A stretch of DNA of 64,000 nucleotides from Chryseobacterium gotjawalense. Its GTDB lineage: Bacteria; Bacteroidota; Bacteroidia; Flavobacteriales; Weeksellaceae. Positions 7,561 through 15,820 of the stretch are shown here, piece after piece. Within the stretch, counting starts at the first letter, position 1; the number at the start of each line of letters is the position of its first letter. Where the stretch lies: the NCBI RefSeq assembly GCF_030012525.1, contig NZ_CP124855.1, positions 2,666,001-2,730,000 on the forward strand. Reading direction: 5' to 3'. The notes under the pieces are model-generated. The model was given only the letters and a program-made list of their open reading frames with translations, had not been told where the DNA came from and did no database searches. A program made the translations under genes and the position numbers.

Positions 7561-8646
7561 TTATGTTATTGAATCTTCAAACGGGATTTTCAGCTGCACA
7601 GAAATCTGTTTTTTTTCCTGTGTATTGAGGTTAGAAAGTGATAATCCCAGCAGACGCACGGGTTTGTCAAATGGTCGCAGTCCCCAAAGGTTTTGAGCGG
7701 TTTCGTAGAAGTCCTGAGCATTGTCAAAATAGACTTCCTGCGTTCTGCTACGCGTATACACGGTGAAATCTTTATATTTAATCTTGAGTGTTAAAGACTT
7801 TCCTTTGATTTCTTTTTTAGAAAGCCGCGCTTCCAGTTCAGCGCTGATGATTTGCAACTGCTTAAAAACAGCATCTTCATCCAAAAGGTTTTCCCAGAAA
7901 GTTTCTTCTACCGCGACACTTTTTTGGATGCGGTGAGGTTTTACTTCGCTTTTATGAATTCCGCGAACCACGTTGTAATAATAATTCCCCGCCTTTCCGA
8001 AAAGCCGTATCAGTTCTTCCAGTGATTTCTCCTTTAATTCTTTGCCGGTGAAAATGTGAAGTTCATGCATTTTGTTGGCCGTCACTTTTCCAATTCCGTA
8101 GAATTTTTCGATCGGAAGTTTTTCCATAAACTCAAGAATCTGAGTCGGATGAATGGTTTTCTGTCCGTTGGGTTTGCGGTAATCGGAAGCCACTTTTGCC
8201 AGAAATTTATTCACAGAAATTCCCGCAGAAGCTGTAAGCCCGGTTTCTTCGAAAATACGGTTTCTGATTTGCCGCGCGATTTCCTGTGCAGATTCGATGC
8301 CTTTTTTATTTTCCGTCACATCCAGGTAAGCTTCATCCAAAGAAAGCGGTTCCACCAAATCGGTGAATTCATAAAAGATTTTTCTGATCTGCTGAGAAAT
8401 TTCCTTGTAGCGGTTGAACCGCGGTTTTACGACAATCAGATGCGGACATTTTTCTAAAGCAATCCTTCCAGGCATCGCAGAACGGATCCCAAATTTACGG
8501 GCTTCATAACTTGCTGCGGCAACCACGCCATGTTGCCCACCGCCTACCACCAAAGGTTTTCCTTTAAGTTCCGGAAAGTCATGTTGTTCTACAGAAGCGT
8601 AAAACGCATCCATATCCACATGAATTATTTTTCGGTCGGTTTGCAT
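7561..8646 (-). CDS. dinB: DNA polymerase IV (Y-family translesion polymerase)
   Basis: The 361-residue protein has the Y-family palm motifs VDMDAFYASVEQ (D11 and D13, with the aromatic pair F15-Y16 at the steric gate) and SLDEAYLD (102-109, with the metal ligands D104 and E105). Two helix-hairpin-helix regions (ISVNKFLAKVASD and KFYGIGKVTANK) and a little-finger domain follow. It copies across damaged bases with low fidelity. The C-terminus is short and I see no recognisable beta-clamp QLxLF-type peptide at the very end, though QISVQLKIPF is a weak candidate. The gene is alone between the AraC regulator and a divergent gene. Confidence 0.95.
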   Translation of the reverse strand: MQTDRKIIHVDMDAFYASVEQHDFPELKGKPLVVGGGQHGVVAAASYEARKFGIRSAMPGRIALEKCPHLIVVKPRFNRYKEISQQIRKIFYEFTDLVEPLSLDEAYLDVTENKKGIESAQEIARQIRNRIFEETGLTASAGISVNKFLAKVASDYRKPNGQKTIHPTQILEFMEKLPIEKFYGIGKVTANKMHELHIFTGKELKEKSLEELIRLFGKAGNYYYNVVRGIHKSEVKPHRIQKSVAVEETFWENLLDEDAVFKQLQIISAELEARLSKKEIKGKSLTLKIKYKDFTVYTRSRTQEVYFDNAQDFYETAQNLWGLRPFDKPVRLLGLSLSNLNTQEKKQISVQLKIPFEDSIT

Positions 8647-8764
8647 GGTGTAAAATTATAAAATGGGATTGGTATCCCCATTAATTATTATGTCTTTAAG
8701 AAAAAATGGTGTAAATTTGGATATAACCAGTGACAACAATATTCTTTAAAAAAATAAAACTAAT

Positions 8765-9532
8765 ATGACAGACGATAAATTAGCAGTCCTCATCGATGCG
8801 GACAATGTTCCCTACAAAAATGTAAAAGAAATGCTGGAGGAAATTTCTAAAAATGGAACGCCAACCATCAAAAGGATTTATGCCGACTGGACCAAGCCCA
8901 CGGTTTCCGGATGGAAAAATGTGCTCCTGGAAAATGCGATCACTCCAATCCAGCAATACAGTTATACGACAGGAAAAAATTCCAGCGACAGTGCCTTGAT
9001 TATCGATGCGATGGATATTTTGTATTCCGAAAAGGTCAATGGTTTTTGCATCGTTTCCAGCGACAGCGATTTTACGAGACTGGCGACAAGACTTCGGGAA
9101 GCCGGAATGAACGTAATCGGATTTGGCGAAAAAAAGACACCGAAACCATTTATATCAGCCTGCGATAAATTTATTTATCTGGAAATTTTAAATAATACAG
9201 ACGATTCTGAAAAAGATTCCGAAAAGGATTCTGAAAATACAGTCACTAAAAAAGCGGAAAAACCAAAACGGAAAAAAGAACCGCTCAGCAAAGTTGACGG
9301 TAGAACGATTAAATTGATTACTGAAAGTATTAACGATCTGGGAGATGAAGATGGTTGGACTTTCCTCGGGAATCTCGGCAGTTTCATTATTAAAAAGAAA
9401 CCTGATTTCGATCCAAGAAATTTCGGTTTTCCAAAACTTTTACCTTTAATTAAAAGCATCGGTAAAATCGAAATTGATGAACGCGAAACCGGCGTGAATA
9501 ATATCAGACACATTTATGTGAAAGTGAAATAG
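8765..9532 (+). CDS. NYN-domain nuclease-like protein with C-terminal OST-HTH/LOTUS domain
   Basis: The 255-residue protein has an N-terminal NYN (LabA/Limkain-type, PIN-like) domain. Acidic residues sit in LIDADN (9-14), the SSDSALIIDAMDIL region (73-86) and SSDSDF (98-103), which would bind the metal of an RNase active site. A charged Lys/Glu linker with repeated DSEKDSEKDSE leads to a LOTUS/OST-HTH domain (about 175-255), a fold that binds RNA, in particular G-rich or structured RNA. A -7-like TAAATTTG is at 8712-8719. I infer an RNA-processing or decay role; the substrate is unknown. The neighbours are unrelated housekeeping genes. Confidence 0.85.
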   Translation: MTDDKLAVLIDADNVPYKNVKEMLEEISKNGTPTIKRIYADWTKPTVSGWKNVLLENAITPIQQYSYTTGKNSSDSALIIDAMDILYSEKVNGFCIVSSDSDFTRLATRLREAGMNVIGFGEKKTPKPFISACDKFIYLEILNNTDDSEKDSEKDSENTVTKKAEKPKRKKEPLSKVDGRTIKLITESINDLGDEDGWTFLGNLGSFIIKKKPDFDPRNFGFPKLLPLIKSIGKIEIDERETGVNNIRHIYVKVK

Positions 9533-9748
9533 CGTCTCTTTTTTACCGCAAAAGGAACAAAAGTTTTATTCTTTTGAAGTTCTTCAAAAGCCCAGGAAGT
9601 TGCATGATTTTCTGTTTCCCCTTGCCTTAAAAGTCAGCATACAGTGCAGGTTGCTATCAGTGGAAGTGCAGTAGAAATAGAGCATGCGCCGGTTTGTTTT
9701 GCTGTCTTACCTCATTTTTGTGCCTGATCCCATTGATTTGAAACAAAA

Positions 9749-9775
9749 GAAACGCATCCCGAAAAGATGCGTTTC
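9749..9775 (-). terminator. Terminator of the PNP-lpxK transcript
   Basis: A 10-bp perfect stem (GAAACGCATC, 9749-9758, with 9766-9775) and 7-nt loop are followed on the minus strand by TTTTGTTT. It lies 24 bp after the stop of the purine nucleoside phosphorylase gene. The rest of 9533-9798 shows no gene. Confidence 0.85.
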
Positions 9776-9798
9776 TCTATTTATATGGTTGATGGAAA

Positions 9799-10617
9799 TT
9801 AAGCGTTGTAATTCTTCACCAACCCTTTTACAATTTTGATGACGTTCGGCATTGCTTTATCGGCGGCTTGCAGAACTTCTTCGTGCGAAACAGTGAAGGC
9901 GATATCCGGTCCGCCAACATCAGTGATAATGGAAATCCCAAAACAATCCATACCTTGATGCTTAGCGACGATTACTTCCGGAACGGTGCTCATTCCAACA
10001 GCGTCGCCGCCGATGGCTTTTATCATTCCGTATTCTGCCGGCGTTTCAAAAGTTGGGCCCTGCAACGCAACGTAACAACCTTGATGCGCTTTAATGCCTA
10101 AATATTTGGCAACATTTAAAGCAACTTCAATCATGTTTTTGTTGTACGGTTCGCTCATGTCCACAAACCGTGGGCCGAGTTCGTCTAAGTTTTTTCCACG
10201 CAGCGGATGTTCCGGCATCATGTTGATATGATCGTTAATAATCATTACATCGGCAACATTGAATGCGGGATTTACGCCACCGGCAGCATTCGATAAAATC
10301 AGATTTTTAATTCCCAATAAATGAAAAACCCGGAAAGGGAAAACGATGGTTTGAATATCGTGCCCTTCATAATAATGAAATCTGCCGCTCATCATCAGCA
10401 CTTTTTTACCCTCAAGTTTTCCGTAAATTAATTGTCCGCCATGTCCGGCGACGGTCGTTTGGGGGAAATTCGGGATTTCAGGATATTCTAAAATATGAAT
10501 CGGTTCCACTTCGTCTTTCAGTTTTCCTAAACCGGAACCTAAAACGATTGCAAAATCTGGGGTGTCCTGAATCATGTTTTTAATAAAACGAGCAGTCTCT
10601 TTAATTTTTTCTAACAT
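9799..10617 (-). CDS. Purine-nucleoside phosphorylase (trimeric, PNP family 2)
   Basis: The 272-residue protein cleaves purine nucleosides with phosphate to base and ribose-1-phosphate in the cytoplasmic purine salvage pathway. Diagnostic segments are VLGSGLG (phosphate loop, 25-31), TVAGHGG, GRFHYYEGH, LSNAAGGVNP, LQGPTFETPAEY with the base-binding Glu, and VGMSTVPEV. The length is typical for the low-molecular-mass trimeric class, unlike the hexameric DeoD class. Its start overlaps the end of lpxK by 17 bp, so the two are translated from one message. Confidence 0.93.
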   Translation of the reverse strand: MLEKIKETARFIKNMIQDTPDFAIVLGSGLGKLKDEVEPIHILEYPEIPNFPQTTVAGHGGQLIYGKLEGKKVLMMSGRFHYYEGHDIQTIVFPFRVFHLLGIKNLILSNAAGGVNPAFNVADVMIINDHINMMPEHPLRGKNLDELGPRFVDMSEPYNKNMIEVALNVAKYLGIKAHQGCYVALQGPTFETPAEYGMIKAIGGDAVGMSTVPEVIVAKHQGMDCFGISIITDVGGPDIAFTVSHEEVLQAADKAMPNVIKIVKGLVKNYNA

Positions 10618-11626
10618 AATCTAAAATGATTTGATTAAAATCTTCCTTTCGGTCAATATTCACATTGATGGGCCAATAGTAAACAAGATCTCTAAGATAA
10701 TCAAAAGTTTTCAGCCTTACGTAGTCTTTTTCGGTGGTGAGAATGAGTTTATATTCGCCAAGTTTTTTATATTCTGCAATGATATTTTTAATGTCCTGAT
10801 CGGTAAAATTATGATGATCCCGAAATTTTAAATGCTTTACCTTTTTTGAAAAACGAGATAAATGTTTAAGCAAAGGTTTCGGATTGGCGATTCCGGTAAT
10901 TAATAAAATGTCATAGTAATCCAGATTATTATCAGGAATCATTTTGTCCCTGGAATACACATTTTCATCATAACCAATACTCGAAAAGAAAACTTTCTGG
11001 TCATGTTGAGGTTTGATTCTCGAAATGTAATATTGTTTTTTTTCGTCGGTCAAATCTTCCGGACATTTGGAAACCATAATGATTTGGGCACGTTTTGCGC
11101 CGCTTCTGCTTTCACGCAAATCCCCTGCCGGTAACAGAAAATCTCTAAAATAAGGATCATTATAATCCGTCATCAAAATATTGAAGCCAGGTTTTATGGC
11201 GCGGTGTTGATAAGCGTCGTCCAGTAATAAGACATTTAAATCCATGTCGGCGATCATCTTTTTTGCACCGGGAACTCTTTCTTCAGAAACGCCGATAACA
11301 AAACGGTTTTTAAATCTTTCAAAAAGCTGCATTGCTTCATCACCAACAGTTTTGTAATTGCTGTCGTAATTCGTGATGCCGTAACCTTTAGTTACTCGTC
11401 CGTAACCACGGGATAATACGCCTGTTCGGTAATGCCTGGATAAAAGATCCGCGATATACATCACCATTGGCGATTTTCCGCTGCCGCCCACCGAAAGATT
11501 GCCGACATTGATGATCGGAGTTTTAAATGTGGTCGATTTATAGATTCCCCAGTTATACATTGTATTTCTAATGGCAGTTGCCAAATGATAACCCAGGGAA
11601 AAAGGGTAGAGGTACCATCTTTTCAT
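10601..11626 (-). CDS. lpxK: Tetraacyldisaccharide 4'-kinase
   Basis: LpxK phosphorylates the 4' position of the lipid A disaccharide precursor at the inner membrane. The ATG at 11626 gives 341 residues starting MKRWYLYPFSLGYHLA, the usual amphipathic membrane-associated N-terminus; the TTG at 11635 is an alternative. The P-loop is GNLSVGGSGKSP (42-53). DDAYQHR and TDYNDPYFRDFLLPAGDLRE are family segments around the catalytic site, and LTTEKDYVRL is near the C-terminus. It lies upstream of, and overlaps, the PNP gene. Confidence 0.95.
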   Translation of the reverse strand: MKRWYLYPFSLGYHLATAIRNTMYNWGIYKSTTFKTPIINVGNLSVGGSGKSPMVMYIADLLSRHYRTGVLSRGYGRVTKGYGITNYDSNYKTVGDEAMQLFERFKNRFVIGVSEERVPGAKKMIADMDLNVLLLDDAYQHRAIKPGFNILMTDYNDPYFRDFLLPAGDLRESRSGAKRAQIIMVSKCPEDLTDEKKQYYISRIKPQHDQKVFFSSIGYDENVYSRDKMIPDNNLDYYDILLITGIANPKPLLKHLSRFSKKVKHLKFRDHHNFTDQDIKNIIAEYKKLGEYKLILTTEKDYVRLKTFDYLRDLVYYWPINVNIDRKEDFNQIILDYVRKN

Positions 11627-11777
11627 AGGGTTCAAAATTACGACTTTTTAACAGTACAGGAAACAGTTAAAACCTCATTTTTGTCAGTTCCTTAATTTTA
11701 ATGAATGATATAAATTTTGTAATTATGGCCGTGGTGTTTAAACAATTTGCTTAATTTTGCTTCCTTAGTTTTACCTC

Positions 11778-12764
11778 ATGAGCAAAAAAAATGTGGCCGT
11801 CGTGATGGGCGGATATTCTGATGAATATAAAGTATCCCTGAAAAGTGGTCAGTTGATTTTCGATTCTCTGGACCGCGATCTTTATAATGTATATAAAGTA
11901 GTCATTTTAAAAGATGAATGGTATTTCCTGGACGACCGTGGTGAAAAAGCCCCCATTAATAAAGAAGATTTTTCGGTAAGTTTAAGCAGTGGATTTCAGG
12001 TGAAGTTTGATGTCTGTTTTAATATTATTCACGGAAGACCTGGCGAGAACGGCGAACTTCAGGCGTATTGGAATACCATCGGTCAAAAATATACGGGCTG
12101 TGATTTTTATCAGAGTGCCTTAACCTTTAATAAAAAAGATACCTTAGCCGTTCTTTCAAAATACGGAATTCCATCGGCGAAAAGTATTTATTTAAGGCAT
12201 GGTGAAGAAATTAAGGAGGATGAAATCATCAAAGAATTAGGCTTGCCGCTTTTTGTAAAACCGAATCAGTCGGGTTCCTCTCTGGGAATTTCGAAAGTGA
12301 AAGAACAGTCAGAATTAAAGAAAGCGCTGGAATTTGCTTTTGCTGAAGACGAAGAAATTTTAATTGAAAGTTTCCTCGATGGAATGGAGGTTTCAGTGGG
12401 CGTTGTTGATTTCAATAATGAAACCATTGTTTTAGGAATTACCGAAATTGTTCCTCACAAAGAGTTTTTCGATTATGAAGCGAAATATGAAGGTGCTTCC
12501 GAAGAAATTACTCCCGCCAGAATTGATGATGAAACCCGTTTAAAAGTAGAAGAGATTTCGAAACGCGCGTATGAAGCCTTAGGAATGAGTGGATTCTCAA
12601 GAAGTGAATTCATCATTATGAAGGGAATTCCTTATATGCTCGAAATGAATACCAATCCGGGATTTTCACCGGCATCCATTTTGCCGCAACAGGCTGCTAT
12701 TTATGGGATTTCCATTAAAGATCTGTGTGGGAATGAAGTAGAAAAAGCATTAGCGAAAAATTAA
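11778..12764 (+). CDS. ddl: D-alanine--D-alanine ligase
   Basis: The 328-residue ATP-grasp enzyme joins two D-Ala for peptidoglycan synthesis. The N-terminal domain has VVMGGYSDEYKVSLKSG and HGRPGENGELQAYW. The ATP-grasp core has PLFVKPNQSGSSLGISKV, and the C-terminal metal-binding motif is EMNTNPGFSPASILP. A -7 box TAATTTTG is at 11752-11759, 18 bp before the ATG. coaD follows 73 bp downstream and is probably on the same transcript. Confidence 0.95.
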   Translation: MSKKNVAVVMGGYSDEYKVSLKSGQLIFDSLDRDLYNVYKVVILKDEWYFLDDRGEKAPINKEDFSVSLSSGFQVKFDVCFNIIHGRPGENGELQAYWNTIGQKYTGCDFYQSALTFNKKDTLAVLSKYGIPSAKSIYLRHGEEIKEDEIIKELGLPLFVKPNQSGSSLGISKVKEQSELKKALEFAFAEDEEILIESFLDGMEVSVGVVDFNNETIVLGITEIVPHKEFFDYEAKYEGASEEITPARIDDETRLKVEEISKRAYEALGMSGFSRSEFIIMKGIPYMLEMNTNPGFSPASILPQQAAIYGISIKDLCGNEVEKALAKN

Positions 12765-12837
12765 ATAAAACCTTTTTATTTTAGATTTAAAATTATTTTT
12801 CATCTAAAATTTTATCATTCAAAATCTAAATTCATCT

Positions 12838-13317
12838 ATGAGAGTCGCTGTTTTCCCAGGTTCATTCGATCCTATCACGCTTGGTCATTATGATATTGTC
12901 GAAAGGGCTTATCCTTTATTTGATAAAATAATTATCGCGATCGGACAAAATTCACAGAAAAAATACATGTTCTCTCTGGAGCAGAGAATGGAGTTTATCC
13001 GCAAATCATTTGAGAAATTTCCCAATATCGAAGTTGATCATTTTGAGGGTTTAACCATCAATTACTGTCGGAGCAAAAATGTAAATTTCATCTTGCGCGG
13101 ACTAAGAAACCCAGCAGATTTCGAGTTCGAGAAAGCCATTGCACAAACCAACCGGGAATTGACCAAAGACAATATGATTGAAACGATATTCTTATTAACT
13201 TCTTCCGGCAAATCATTCATCAGCAGCAGCATCGTCCGTGAAATCATCACCTTTGAAGGCAATTATGAAATCCTGGTTCCGGAAGCGGTGCGTGTTCATA
13301 AAATGAGCAATAAATAA
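12838..13317 (+). CDS. coaD: Phosphopantetheine adenylyltransferase
   Basis: The 159-residue enzyme adds AMP to 4'-phosphopantetheine, the penultimate step of coenzyme A synthesis. It has the nucleotidyltransferase HxGH-type motif in FPGSFDPITLGHYDI, the ILRGLRNPADFEFE segment, and SSSIVREI near the C-terminus. The length is the normal one for the bacterial family. Confidence 0.96.
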   Translation: MRVAVFPGSFDPITLGHYDIVERAYPLFDKIIIAIGQNSQKKYMFSLEQRMEFIRKSFEKFPNIEVDHFEGLTINYCRSKNVNFILRGLRNPADFEFEKAIAQTNRELTKDNMIETIFLLTSSGKSFISSSIVREIITFEGNYEILVPEAVRVHKMSNK

Positions 13318-13675
13318 TGGGTAATGAGCAATCCTGATTATAATCAAATTTTTTAGAGATAGAACAAAAAAGCTGTGCATTTCGATCCTCAGAGCTCTTT
13401 CTGGGTTGGCTTATTCTGAGGATTTATAAGTGATTAGAAAACAAATTTATGGTTCCTCAAGTTCCTCAGAAAAATTAAATTATTTAAAAATAGAATGTGA
13501 TGAAACTGTAATGGTGATGACCAGTTACAAGAAAAACTTTCGGATAGCCTGCCGCAATAGATAATGAACGTTAACAACAGGTAATGAGCCGCAAAAATTA
13601 GCCAATACCAATTACTTATTTATAAATTAGCAGTTCAGATTACTCATTACCTATTATTCATTACTTATTAAAAAC
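13318..13675. other. Intergenic region with decayed short repeats, no gene seen
   Basis: This 358-bp stretch has no supported coding sequence. It contains several variants of GGTAATGAGC and ATTACTCATTACC (near 13320, 13580 and 13635-13665) that are partly complementary to one another, consistent with decayed repeats. No clear terminator after coaD was recognised. Confidence 0.6.
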
Positions 13676-14311
13676 ATGGTTCAGGAAAACTTTACATTAG
13701 CCATTGAAATATTGGGCACTATTGCATTTGCGATGTCGGGCAGTTTTGCTGCGATGCAGAAGCGGTTGGATCCTTTCGGTGTACTCATCATTGCCTTTGT
13801 CACTTCTGTCGGCGGCGGAACGATCCGTGATTTGTTGCTCGGCGTTCCCATTTTTTGGATGCACGATATGGTGATATGCTCGGTAATTTTCGTTACCTGT
13901 ATTGTTTCTATGATTTTCAAGTCACTGGAAAAAAAGTTCAAGGTCACCCTTTTTATTTTCGACAGTTTTGGGCTGGGGCTTTTCACCATTGTTGGAATTC
14001 AGAAAGGGATGAATGCCGATCTGCATCCTTTGATCTGTATTACTTTAGGGACGATTACAGGATGTTTTGGGGGAATTACCCGTGATATTTTACTGAACAG
14101 AATTCCACTGATTTTCCGGAAAGAAATTTACGCAACAGCCTGTATTGTCGGCGGCGGTATATTTTTGATGTTGGTGAAGTACACGGCACTTTCTTACGCT
14201 TTTGTACAGATTTCCACCATATTTCTGATTGTTGCCATCCGAACATTATCGATCAAATACCAGTGGCAGATACCGAAATTTTACGGGGTAGATAATAATT
14301 CGGAAATGTAA
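13676..14311 (+). CDS. TRIC-type (UPF0126) cation channel family membrane protein
   Basis: This 211-residue integral membrane protein has about seven hydrophobic segments and two internally related halves. Each half carries the family's signature: GGGTIRDLLLG in the first and FGGITRDILLN in the second. Relatives are the YicG/YadS proteins and prokaryotic TRIC channels, which form trimeric potassium-permeable pores. The substrate here is not deducible. It is a single-gene unit. Confidence 0.88.
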   Translation: MVQENFTLAIEILGTIAFAMSGSFAAMQKRLDPFGVLIIAFVTSVGGGTIRDLLLGVPIFWMHDMVICSVIFVTCIVSMIFKSLEKKFKVTLFIFDSFGLGLFTIVGIQKGMNADLHPLICITLGTITGCFGGITRDILLNRIPLIFRKEIYATACIVGGGIFLMLVKYTALSYAFVQISTIFLIVAIRTLSIKYQWQIPKFYGVDNNSEM

Positions 14312-14329
14312 GTGTTATTGTGTTTTTTA

Positions 14330-14440
14330 GGAGCAACAAGAGCAGGTTTTCTCAGAAATACCGGTCCCGTTCTCCGTTCTATCTTTTCCTTTTTTTTCCA
14401 AAAAAGAAAAAGGATGCCACTGCGATCGGGGCTAAAATAC
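14330..14440 (-). repeat. Dispersed intergenic element, copy A
   Basis: Read on the minus strand, this sequence begins TTTTAGCCCCGATCGCAGTG, passes through a T-rich/A-rich hairpin (CCTTTTT...AAAAGG) and ends in a GATAGAACGGAGAACGGGAC-type block. The same order of blocks is found on the plus strand at 21072-21166. Similar AGCCCCGAT...GCGGAGAGC elements are, to my knowledge, frequent between genes in Flavobacteriia. Small reading frames across it are not supported as genes. Confidence 0.7.
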
Positions 14441-14556
14441 CATTCAGTTGTTTTTTCAAAAAGCAGCAACTGTTCTTTTCGTCATAAAGAGTTTCATAAA
14501 ATTCAGTCAAACGGATTATAAACAGCCCTTTCCTGCGCTCACAATTCCCCATAAAA

Positions 14557-14580
14557 AAAGTCTGAAATAACTCAGACTTT
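14557..14580 (-). terminator. Terminator of the gene at 14610-15176
   Basis: A 9-bp stem AAAGTCTGA (14557-14565) with TCAGACTTT (14572-14580) is followed on the minus strand by further T residues. It lies 30 bp after the stop codon. Confidence 0.85.
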
Positions 14581-14609
14581 CTTACTTTACCTTAAATAAT
14601 TATTTTCTA

Positions 14610-15176
14610 TTAAGAGAATTTCCCTCTGTTCCGCATATTTGGATTATGCATGTGTTTCTGCATTGACGGCATTTTCAACTGATCTTTCATCATTTTAATC
14701 TGGTCGGTCATCATTCCGGCAGTGTCTAATTTTTTAGCTTCTTCCAGTAAGTTTTTCGCTTCCTGGCGTCTTCCTTTCTGCATCGCTCCTGCTGCAATAT
14801 TCAAGGTGGCCATGGCGCGGTCATGTTTCATATTCAAACCATATTCCAGGGCTTTTCTCATAAATGGTTCTACCTTCGACGGATTGTCCTGTGCCAAAGT
14901 AAGTCCCTGTAAATAATGAAAATAACCATACTGAGTCCTGTGCAACTGCGACTTATAATTGGTGATTTTATCAAGCCAACTTGAGGCTTTTACCATATTC
15001 TGTTTTCTTAAAAACCAAAATGCCAATAAAATATATTCGTTTTTAAAGAAAAGCAAAACAGGAATGGCAGATAAAATAACCACTACGATTCCCCAGCCGA
15101 TATTTCTGTTCATCATCAGATAAACTCCGCAGGCAATCATTATGGCTGTGATGACGAATTTTATGTATTTATTCAT
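14610..15176 (-). CDS. Membrane-anchored protein with TPR-like region, function unknown
   Basis: I do not recognise a named family. The 188-residue protein has two N-terminal transmembrane segments (about 6-22 and 27-45). A helical cytoplasmic part resembles tetratricopeptide pairs (YFHYLQGLTLAQDNPSK, MATLNIAAGAMQKGRRQEAKNLLEEAKKL), and the tail is Met/Asn/Lys-rich. TPR-like regions usually hold protein partners. It has its own terminator; the neighbouring folA is on the same strand 70 bp upstream and may share its transcript. Confidence 0.7.
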   Translation of the reverse strand: MNKYIKFVITAIMIACGVYLMMNRNIGWGIVVVILSAIPVLLFFKNEYILLAFWFLRKQNMVKASSWLDKITNYKSQLHRTQYGYFHYLQGLTLAQDNPSKVEPFMRKALEYGLNMKHDRAMATLNIAAGAMQKGRRQEAKNLLEEAKKLDTAGMMTDQIKMMKDQLKMPSMQKHMHNPNMRNRGKFS

Positions 15177-15246
15177 TGTTAAAATTTAGTGGTGCAAAGA
15201 TAATAATTTGTGTCGAGAATTGAAGTCTATGTAGAATTCCTGAATT

Positions 15247-15744
15247 TTAAGTTAATTTTACTTTTCGCTCATAGGTCTGAAAACAGAAATCAAACTCATT
15301 TTTGTCGTCTTTTCCATGACAAACCTCTTCTGTTTTATTCCAGATTTTAGGACTTATTTTGGGGAAAAAAGTATCCGCTTTGATATTGGTTTTTACCAGA
15401 GTTACCTCGATTTTATCTGTTAATTCAAGGGTTTGTTCATAAATATTTCCGCCGCCGATAATGAAAATCTCCTCATCAATTTTCTTGGCAAATTTCACGG
15501 CTTCTTTGATACTGCCGACAATCAAAATCCCTTCTTCGAACCAGTCTTTTTTTCTGCTGACTACAATATTCGTGCGGTTGGGAAGCGGTTTGCCAATACT
15601 TTCATAAGTTTTGCGGCCCATGATAATGGGATGCCCGGAAGTAATTTCTTTAAAATGGTTCAAGTCTTTTGGAAGATGCCAAAGTAATTGATTGTCTGCA
15701 CCAATTTCATTGTCTAACCCCATTGCTACAACAATTGTAATCAT
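15247..15744 (-). CDS. folA: Dihydrofolate reductase
   Basis: The 165-residue enzyme reduces dihydrofolate to tetrahydrofolate with NADPH. Family segments are IVVAMGLDNEIGADNQLLWHLPKDL (N-terminal substrate and cofactor region), GHPIIMGRKTYESIG, LPNRTNIVVSR and FIIGGGNIYEQTL. The catalytic acidic residue is the Asp of LPKDL. A -7 box (CAAATTTA on the plus strand, 15761-15768) lies 17 bp upstream, back-to-back with that of the divergent lemA gene. Confidence 0.96.
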   Translation of the reverse strand: MITIVVAMGLDNEIGADNQLLWHLPKDLNHFKEITSGHPIIMGRKTYESIGKPLPNRTNIVVSRKKDWFEEGILIVGSIKEAVKFAKKIDEEIFIIGGGNIYEQTLELTDKIEVTLVKTNIKADTFFPKISPKIWNKTEEVCHGKDDKNEFDFCFQTYERKVKLT

Positions 15745-15760
15745 TTTATTTAAATTTTCA

Positions 15761-15788
15761 CAAATTTAGCACATAATTTGTATATTTG
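15761..15788. promoter_or_regulatory. Divergent -7 boxes for folA and lemA
   Basis: TAAATTTG on the minus strand (15761-15768) faces folA, and TATATTTG on the plus strand (15781-15788) faces lemA. Both match TAnnTTTG; neither has an exact TTG at the expected -33 distance. Confidence 0.5.
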
Positions 15789-15820
15789 GGTATCACTTTA
15801 AATTAAAAAAATAATAAACT

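Noticed and set aside
8765-9532. NYN-LOTUS gene as part of a phage-defence island
   Set aside because: All neighbours (dinB, PNP, lpxK) are housekeeping genes; no other defence gene or mobility signature is nearby.
13318-13675. Repeated GGTAATGAGC/ATTACTCATT words as a CRISPR-like array
   Set aside because: The words are short, irregularly spaced and inverted relative to each other, with no uniform repeat-spacer pattern and no cas gene.
14312-14521. Plus-strand 69-codon and minus-strand 62-codon frames after the TRIC gene
   Set aside because: They overlap the dispersed intergenic element; translations are Ser/Arg/Phe-rich and mirror each other.
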